This document shows positions 58,375 to 64,000 of a DNA stretch of 64,000 bases, in pieces. Position numbers and translations under genes: made by a program. The stretch comes from Nemertoderma westbladi (lineage: Eukaryota > Xenacoelomorpha > Nemertodermatida > Nemertodermatidae), in assembly GCA_032718475.1 (NCBI GenBank), contig JAUCBJ010003349.1, positions 1 to 64,000 of the forward strand, in the 5' to 3' direction. Position 1 is the first letter of the stretch. Every line of letters starts with the position of its first letter. The notes beneath the pieces are model-generated. The model saw nothing but the letters and a program-made list of their open reading frames with translations. It was not told the origin of the DNA and made no database searches.

Positions 58375-61300
58375 TGAGTTGATGAACGTCAGGTAGACGT
58401 AGAGAACGAGACGTCCTCGAAGATAACTTATGAGTTGATGAGCGTCAGGTAGACGTAGAGAACGAGACGTCCTCGAAGATAACTTATGAGTTGATGAGCG
58501 TCAGGTAGACGCAGAGAACGAGACGTCCTCGAAGATAACTTATGAGTTGATGAGCGTCAGGTAGACGCAGAGAACGAGACGTCCTCGAAGATAACTTATG
58601 AGTTGATGAGCGTCAGGTAGACGTAGAGAACGAGACGTCCTCGAAGATAACTTATGAGTTGATGAGCGTCAGGTAGACGTAGAGAACGAGACGTCCTCGA
58701 AGATAACTTATGAGTTGATGAGCGTCAGGTAGACGCAGAGAACGAGACGTCCTCGAAGATAACTTATGAGTTGATGAGCGTCAGGTAGACGTAGAGAACG
58801 AGACGTCCTCGAAGATAACTTATGAGTTGATGAGCGTCAGGTAGACGTAGAGAACGAGACGTCCTCGAAGATAACTTATGAGTTGATGAGCGTCAGGTAG
58901 ACGTAGAGAACGAGACGTCCTCGAAGATAACTTATGAGTTGATGAGCGTCAGGTAGACGTAGAGAACGAGACGTCCTCGAAGATAACTTATGAGTTGATG
59001 AGCGTCAGGTAGACGTAGAGAACGAGACGTCCTCGAAGATAACTTATGAGTTGATGAGCGTCAGGTAGACGTAGAGAACGAGACGTCCTCGAAGATAACT
59101 TATGAGTTGATGAGCGTCAGGTAGACGTAGAGAACGAGACGTCCTCGAAGATAACTTATGAGTTGATGAGCGTCAGGTAGACGTAGAGAACGAGACGTCC
59201 TCGAAGATAACTTATGAGTTGATGAGCGTCAGGTAGACGTAGAGAACGAGACGTCCTCGAAGATAACTTATGAGTTGATGAGCGTCAGGTAGACGTAGAG
59301 AACGAGACGTCCTCGAAGATAACTTATGAGTTGATGAGCGTCAGGTAGACGTAGAGAACGAGACGTCCTCGAAGATAACTTATGAGTTGATGAGCGTCAG
59401 GTAGACGTAGAGAACGAGACGTCCTCGAAGATAACTTATGAGTTGATGAGCGTCAGGTAGACGTAGAGAACGAGACGTCCTCGAAGATAACTTATGAGTT
59501 GATGAGCGTCAGGTAGACGTAGAGAACGAGACGTCCTCGAAGATAACTTATGAGTTGATGAGCGTCAGGTAGACGTAGAGAACGAGACGTCCTCGAAGAT
59601 AACTTATGAGTTGATGAGCGTCAGGTAGACGTAGAGAACGAGACGTCCTCGAAGATAACTTATGAGTTGATGAGCGTCAGGTAGACGTAGAGAACGAGAC
59701 GTCCTCGAAGATAACTTATGAGTTGATGAGCGTCAGGTAGACGTAGAGAACGAGACGTCCTCGAAGATAACTTATGAGTTGATGAGCGTCAGGTAGACGT
59801 AGAGAACGAGACGTCCTCGAAGATAACTTATGAGTTGATGAGCGTCAGGTAGACGTAGAGAACGAGACGTCCTCGAAGATAACTTATGAGTTGATGAGCG
59901 TCAGGTAGACGTAGAGAACGAGACGTCCTCGAAGATAACTTATGAGTTGATGAGCGTCAGGTAGACGTAGAGAACGAGACGTCCTCGAAGATAACTTATG
60001 AGTTGATGAGCGTCAGGTAGACGTAGAGAACGAGACGTCCTCGAAGATAACTTATGAGTTGATGAGCGTCAGGTAGACGTAGAGAACGAGACGTCCTCGA
60101 AGATAACTTATGAGTTGATGAGCGTCAGGTAGACGTAGAGAACGAGACGTCCTCGAAGATAACTTATGAGTTGATGAGCGTCAGGTAGACGTAGAGAACG
60201 AGACGTCCTCGAAGATAACTTATGAGTTGATGAGCGTCAGGTAGACGTAGAGAACGAGACGTCCTCGAAGATAACTTATGAGTTGATGAGCGTCAGGTAG
60301 ACGTAGAGAACGAGACGTCCTCGAAGATAACTTATGAGTTGATGAGCGTCAGGTAGACGTAGAGAACGAGACGTCCTCGAAGATAACTTATGAGTTGATG
60401 AGCGTCAGGTAGACGTAGAGAACGAGACGTCCTCGAAGATAACTTATGAGTTGATGAGCGTCAGGTAGACGTAGAGAACGAGACGTCCTCGAAGATAACT
60501 TATGAGTTGATGAGCGTCAGGTAGACGTAGAGAACGAGACGTCCTCGAAGATAACTTATGAGTTGATGAGCGTCAGGTAGACGTAGAGAACGAGACGTCC
60601 TCGAAGATAACTTATGAGTTGATGAGCGTCAGGTAGACGTAGAGAACGAGACGTCCTCGAAGATAACTTATGAGTTGATGAGCGTCAGGTAGACGTAGAG
60701 AACGAGACGTCCTCGAAGATAACTTATGAGTTGATGAGCGTCAGGTAGACGTAGAGAACGAGACGTCCTCGAAGATAACTTATGAGTTGATGAGCGTCAG
60801 GTAGACGTAGAGAACGAGACGTCCTCGAAGATAACTTATGAGTTGATGAGCGTCAGGTAGACGTAGAGAACGAGACGTCCTCGAAGATAACTTATGAGTT
60901 GATGAGCGTCAGGTAGACGTAGAGAACGAGACGTCCTCGAAGATAACTTATGAGTTGATGAGCGTCAGGTAGACGTAGAGAACGAGACGTCCTCGAAGAT
61001 AACTTATGAGTTGATGAGCGTCAGGTAGACGTAGAGAACGAGACGTCCTCGAAGATAACTTATGAGTTGATGAGCGTCAGGTAGACGTAGAGAACGAGAC
61101 GTCCTCGAAGATAACTTATGAGTTGATGAGCGTCAGGTAGACGTAGAGAACGAGACGTCCTCGAAGATAACTTATGAGTTGATGAGCGTCAGGTAGACGT
61201 AGAGAACGAGACGTCCTCGAAGATAACTTATGAGTTGATGAGCGTCAGGTAGACGTAGAGAACGAGACGTCCTCGAAGATAACTTATGAGTTGATGAGCG

Positions 61301-62518
61301 TCAGGTAGACGTAGAGAACGAGACGTCCTCGAAGATAACTTATGAGTTGATGAGCGTCAGGTAGACGTAGAGAACGAGACGTCCTCGAAGATAACTTATG
61401 AGTTGATGAGCGTCAGGTAGACGTAGAGAACGAGACGTCCTCGAAGATAACTTATGAGTTGATGAGCGTCAGGTAGACGTAGAGAACGAGACGTCCTCGA
61501 AGATAACTTATGAGTTGATGAGCGTCAGGTAGACGTAGAGAACGAGACGTCCTCGAAGATAACTTATGAGTTGATGAGCGTCAGGTAGACGTAGAGAACG
61601 AGACGTCCTCGAAGATAACTTATGAGTTGATGAGCGTCAGGTAGACGTAGAGAACGAGACGTCCTCGAAGATAACTTATGAGTTGATGAGCGTCAGGTAG
61701 ACGTAGAGAACGAGACGTCCTCGAAGATAACTTATGAGTTGATGAGCGTCAGGTAGACGTAGAGAACGAGACGTCCTCGAAGATAACTTATGAGTTGATG
61801 AGCGTCAGGTAGACGTAGAGAACGAGACGTCCTCGAAGATAACTTATGAGTTGATGAGCGTCAGGTAGACGTAGAGAACGAGACGTCCTCGAAGATAACT
61901 TATGAGTTGATGAGCGTCAGGTAGACGTAGAGAACGAGACGTCCTCGAAGATAACTTATGAGTTGATGAGCGTCAGGTAGACGTAGAGAACGAGACGTCC
62001 TCGAAGATAACTTATGAGTTGATGAGCGTCAGGTAGACGTAGAGAACGAGACGTCCTCGAAGATAACTTATGAGTTGATGAGCGTCAGGTAGACGTAGAG
62101 AACGAGACGTCCTCGAAGATAACTTATGAGTTGATGAACGTCAGGTAGACGTAGAGAACGAGACGTCCTCGAAGATAACTTATGAGTTGATGAGCGTCAG
62201 GTAGACGTAGAGAACGAGACGTCCTCGAAGATAACTTATGAGTTGATGAGCGTCAGGTAGACGTAGAGAACGAGACGTCCTCGAAGATAACTTATGAGTT
62301 GATGAGCGTCAGGTAGACGTAGAGAACGAGACGTCCTCGAAGATAACTTATGAGTTGATGAGCGTCAGGTAGACGTAGAGAACGAGACGTCCTCGAAGAT
62401 AACTTATGAGTTGATGAGCGTCAGGTAGACGTAGAGAACGAGACGTCCTCGAAGATAACTTATGAGTTGATGAGCGTCAGGTAGACGTAGAGAACGAGAC
62501 GTCCTCGAAGATAACTTA
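58375..62518. repeat. Satellite array: 74 tandem copies of a 56-bp unit
   Basis: The unit begins TGAGTTGATGAGCGTCAGGT, and 4144 bp equals 74 whole copies. Copies are almost identical: variants are GACGC for GACGT in copies 3, 4 and 7, and GATGAACG in copies 1 and 68. There are no spacers, and the unit contains stop codons. The ends are sharp; the last unit is followed by AATTGCC. Confidence 0.97.
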
Positions 62519-62816
62519 ATTGCCATATTTTATAATATCTATAAATATAATATCTAATATTTCCGGCAAATTTAAGGAAAATTGAGGAAATGGTGCACAT
62601 TTGAAAATAGGCAAAAATTAACTTTTCGAAAAAAAAGCCATAAACTCATGATTTTCTATCGTGCTGCTCGAAGCGGAAAATCACCTATTTAAAATTTTTT
62701 TTTCTATGAAGTTACACATAGGTCAGAGAGTGTCTGTGTAAAATTTGAGACAAATTGGTTCAAAAATGGCCACTGGGGAAAGGTGTTTGTCACTGTGCCT
62801 CAAATGTGATACAACC

Positions 62817-63035
62817 GTCGATTTAGTTGTACTAGAGGCATGTTGTAAGACCAAATTATTAGTATTTTGAAGTTATTGCCTATATTTCACATTACAAGTA
62901 ATGTATTTCACAACAAATACCACCACTAAAAGCCTATAATGACTAATGAGAGTGCTTCTATCATATAATGATTTGCTATATATCGCCTTGCAAAAAGCGA
63001 TTGTAGTGGGATAACTTTGGCCCATATCGGTTATC
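62817..63035 (+). repeat. Repeat R2, right part
   Basis: It continues the sequence interrupted at 57445 and matches R1 blocks (GTCGATTTAGTTGTA, AGACCAAATTAT, then the distal GCGATTGTAG.GGGATAACTTTGG). It is shorter than R1. Confidence 0.7.
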
Positions 63036-63127
63036 CTGGGCATTTCCCAGTGACAAAGAATAAGAGATTGGATGGAAGGACATTAAGTAAAGGAAGTAAG
63101 GAACTACTACGATTGGCATAGGAACTA

Positions 63128-63650
63128 CTACAATTGGCATATTACATATATATTAAGAATGCTGTGCCGGCTGACGACAACATTGCGATTGCGCCGCCAC
63201 AACTCCCTATCACCCATGACATTTGCTAGATCATCCGCATCTTCAAGGCCAGTATCCTTTAAGATGCGTCTCAAGAAAGTCATGGGCTGTCCACCATGCT
63301 TATTCACTCCATGAGGCTGCCAAAGTACAAGATTATGCACTGGCTGGTCCTCACGGCGAAAGCAATGTCCTGCAAAGCGGAGGCGATTTTGTTCTAGTGT
63401 CAAGCTTGGGGGAACCAATGAGACACCTCCAATGTTATATAGTGTCTGGTTGAAGATGTGTGCATTGTACTTGACACAATGAACCCGTCGTAGCATTCTT
63501 GTGAATCAGAGACTCCAGAGATTTGGTATCCTCAGCAGTTAGCATGGACTCCCATAGATGAGTACTTGAACTACTACTGCTCTAAATAATCGGACCTTAA
63601 GTTTCCGATGTATTCTGTGTGACATCCAAATCCTGGAAACAAGCAAGAAA
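63128..63650 (-). pseudogene. 3' fragment of an RTE-like LINE
   Basis: The frame at 63496-63128 has the typical C-terminal string NRLRFAGHCFRRED, a W-QPHGVNKHGGQP block and DTGLEDADDL...WRRN. Upstream on the minus strand (to about 63650), shifted frames give FRAVVV and LIYGS, matching the end of an RTE reverse transcriptase. It is 5' truncated, like the copy at 39460-42021. Confidence 0.75.
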
Positions 63651-63676
63651 GAAGAAAGGGAAGGAAAATAAATACT

Positions 63677-64000
63677 CAATAAAACTGGTTACATGGTCGA
63701 TTTAAAAAATACACCAATCAGGGGAAAGGAAAAGGTTACAGTGCCGGTGTTGTTTTCTAGCCAAAACAATAAACGATAGTAAATAATGCTGGTTTCATGA
63801 TCAATTTAAAAAATACACCAATCATGGGAAAGGAAAGGGTTACAGTGCCGGTGTTGTTTTCTAGCCAAAACAATAAACGATAGTAAATAATGCTGGTTTC
63901 ATGATCAATTTAAAAAATACACCAATCATGGGAAAGGAAAGGGTTACAGTGCCGGTGTTGTTTTCTAACCAAAACAATAAACGATAGTAAATAATGCTGG
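63677..64000. repeat. 104-bp tandem repeat, three copies, runs off the window
   Basis: The word AAATAATGCTGG recurs at 63781, 63885 and 63989. Each unit includes TACACCAATCATGGG, GGGTTACAGTGCCGG and CAATAAACGATAGT. A related segment occurs at 30361-30440. Confidence 0.9.

Larger units (their letters stand above)
57446..62816. mobile_element. TIR DNA element carrying a 56-bp satellite (5371 bp)
   Basis: The left end GGTAATATCACATTTGAGGC and the complement of the right end (GGTTGTATCACATTTGAGGC) match over about 27 bp, allowing two mismatches near the tip. The flanking 8-mers are both GTCGATTT (57438-57445 and 62817-62824), a perfect target duplication. The uninterrupted target (repeat R1, around 52690) confirms the break point. 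There is no transposase. An 8-bp duplication suits hAT, P or MULE groups; I cannot choose. Confidence 0.9.

Noticed and set aside
58375-62518. CRISPR-like regular array
   Set aside because: Units follow head to tail with no unique spacers, in an animal genome with no cas genes nearby; it is a satellite.

Overview
The window is metazoan DNA, probably from an aquatic invertebrate whose species I cannot name. It is AT-rich, has spliced genes and polyadenylation signals, and is packed with BEL/Pao and Gypsy LTR retrotransposons, several LINE types, a Mutator-like (MULE) transposon, piggyBac-like TTAA elements and a decayed Polinton/Maverick. Palindromic words such as TAGGCCTA and ACCGGT recur throughout. 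Only one host-type gene looks intact: a PIAS-family SUMO E3 ligase in two exons (53769-55685 and 56336-56662). A second, uncharacterised gene has been split in two by transposons (7694-8787 and 23077-23525).

Layout. 1-3681: 3' end of a BEL/Pao element on the + strand (integrase with stops, tandem-repeat-rich 3' UTR, probable 3' LTR). 3744-7693: a broken LINE on the - strand, a minisatellite and a cluster of palindromes. 7694-23525: a nested stack. The uncharacterised gene is cut by a MULE (8788-23067, about 2.24 kb without its own insert). The MULE transposase is cut by a 12-kb BEL-type element (10540-22574) with near-identical LTRs and a perfect 5-bp target duplication (ACTTG). That BEL element has broken gag/protease and no reverse transcriptase or integrase. 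24479-29681: a young, complete Gypsy element with one open 1471-residue gag-pol frame, 311/310-bp LTRs and TAAGG target duplication. 29687-36639: a belt of non-autonomous DNA elements, including a 1-kb element with long terminal inverted repeats and three TTAA-flanked elements with long G/C runs; two of these share one TTAA.

36918-46604: a 21-bp minisatellite open in several frames, then Polinton-like debris: a Ulp1/adenain-like protease lacking its catalytic Cys region, an unknown protein, and a protein-primed-type family B DNA polymerase with many stops. A 5'-truncated RTE-like LINE (39460-42021) interrupts it and is flanked by direct repeats of about 235 bp. 46788-51087: a nearly full-length CR1/L2-like LINE with frameshifts. 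52332-57445: one end of a piggyBac-like element, a repeat R1, and the PIAS gene. 57446-62816: a 5.4-kb TIR element with a perfect 8-bp target duplication (GTCGATTT), containing 74 head-to-tail copies of a 56-bp unit. It is inserted in R2, a second copy of R1. 62817-64000: the rest of R2, a LINE fragment and a 104-bp tandem repeat running off the window.

The window is best read as a transposon graveyard with a dateable order of insertion. The points most worth following are the PIAS-like ligase between direct repeats, the satellite-bearing TIR element, the recently moved but coding-defective BEL element, and the 235-bp duplication around the RTE LINE.
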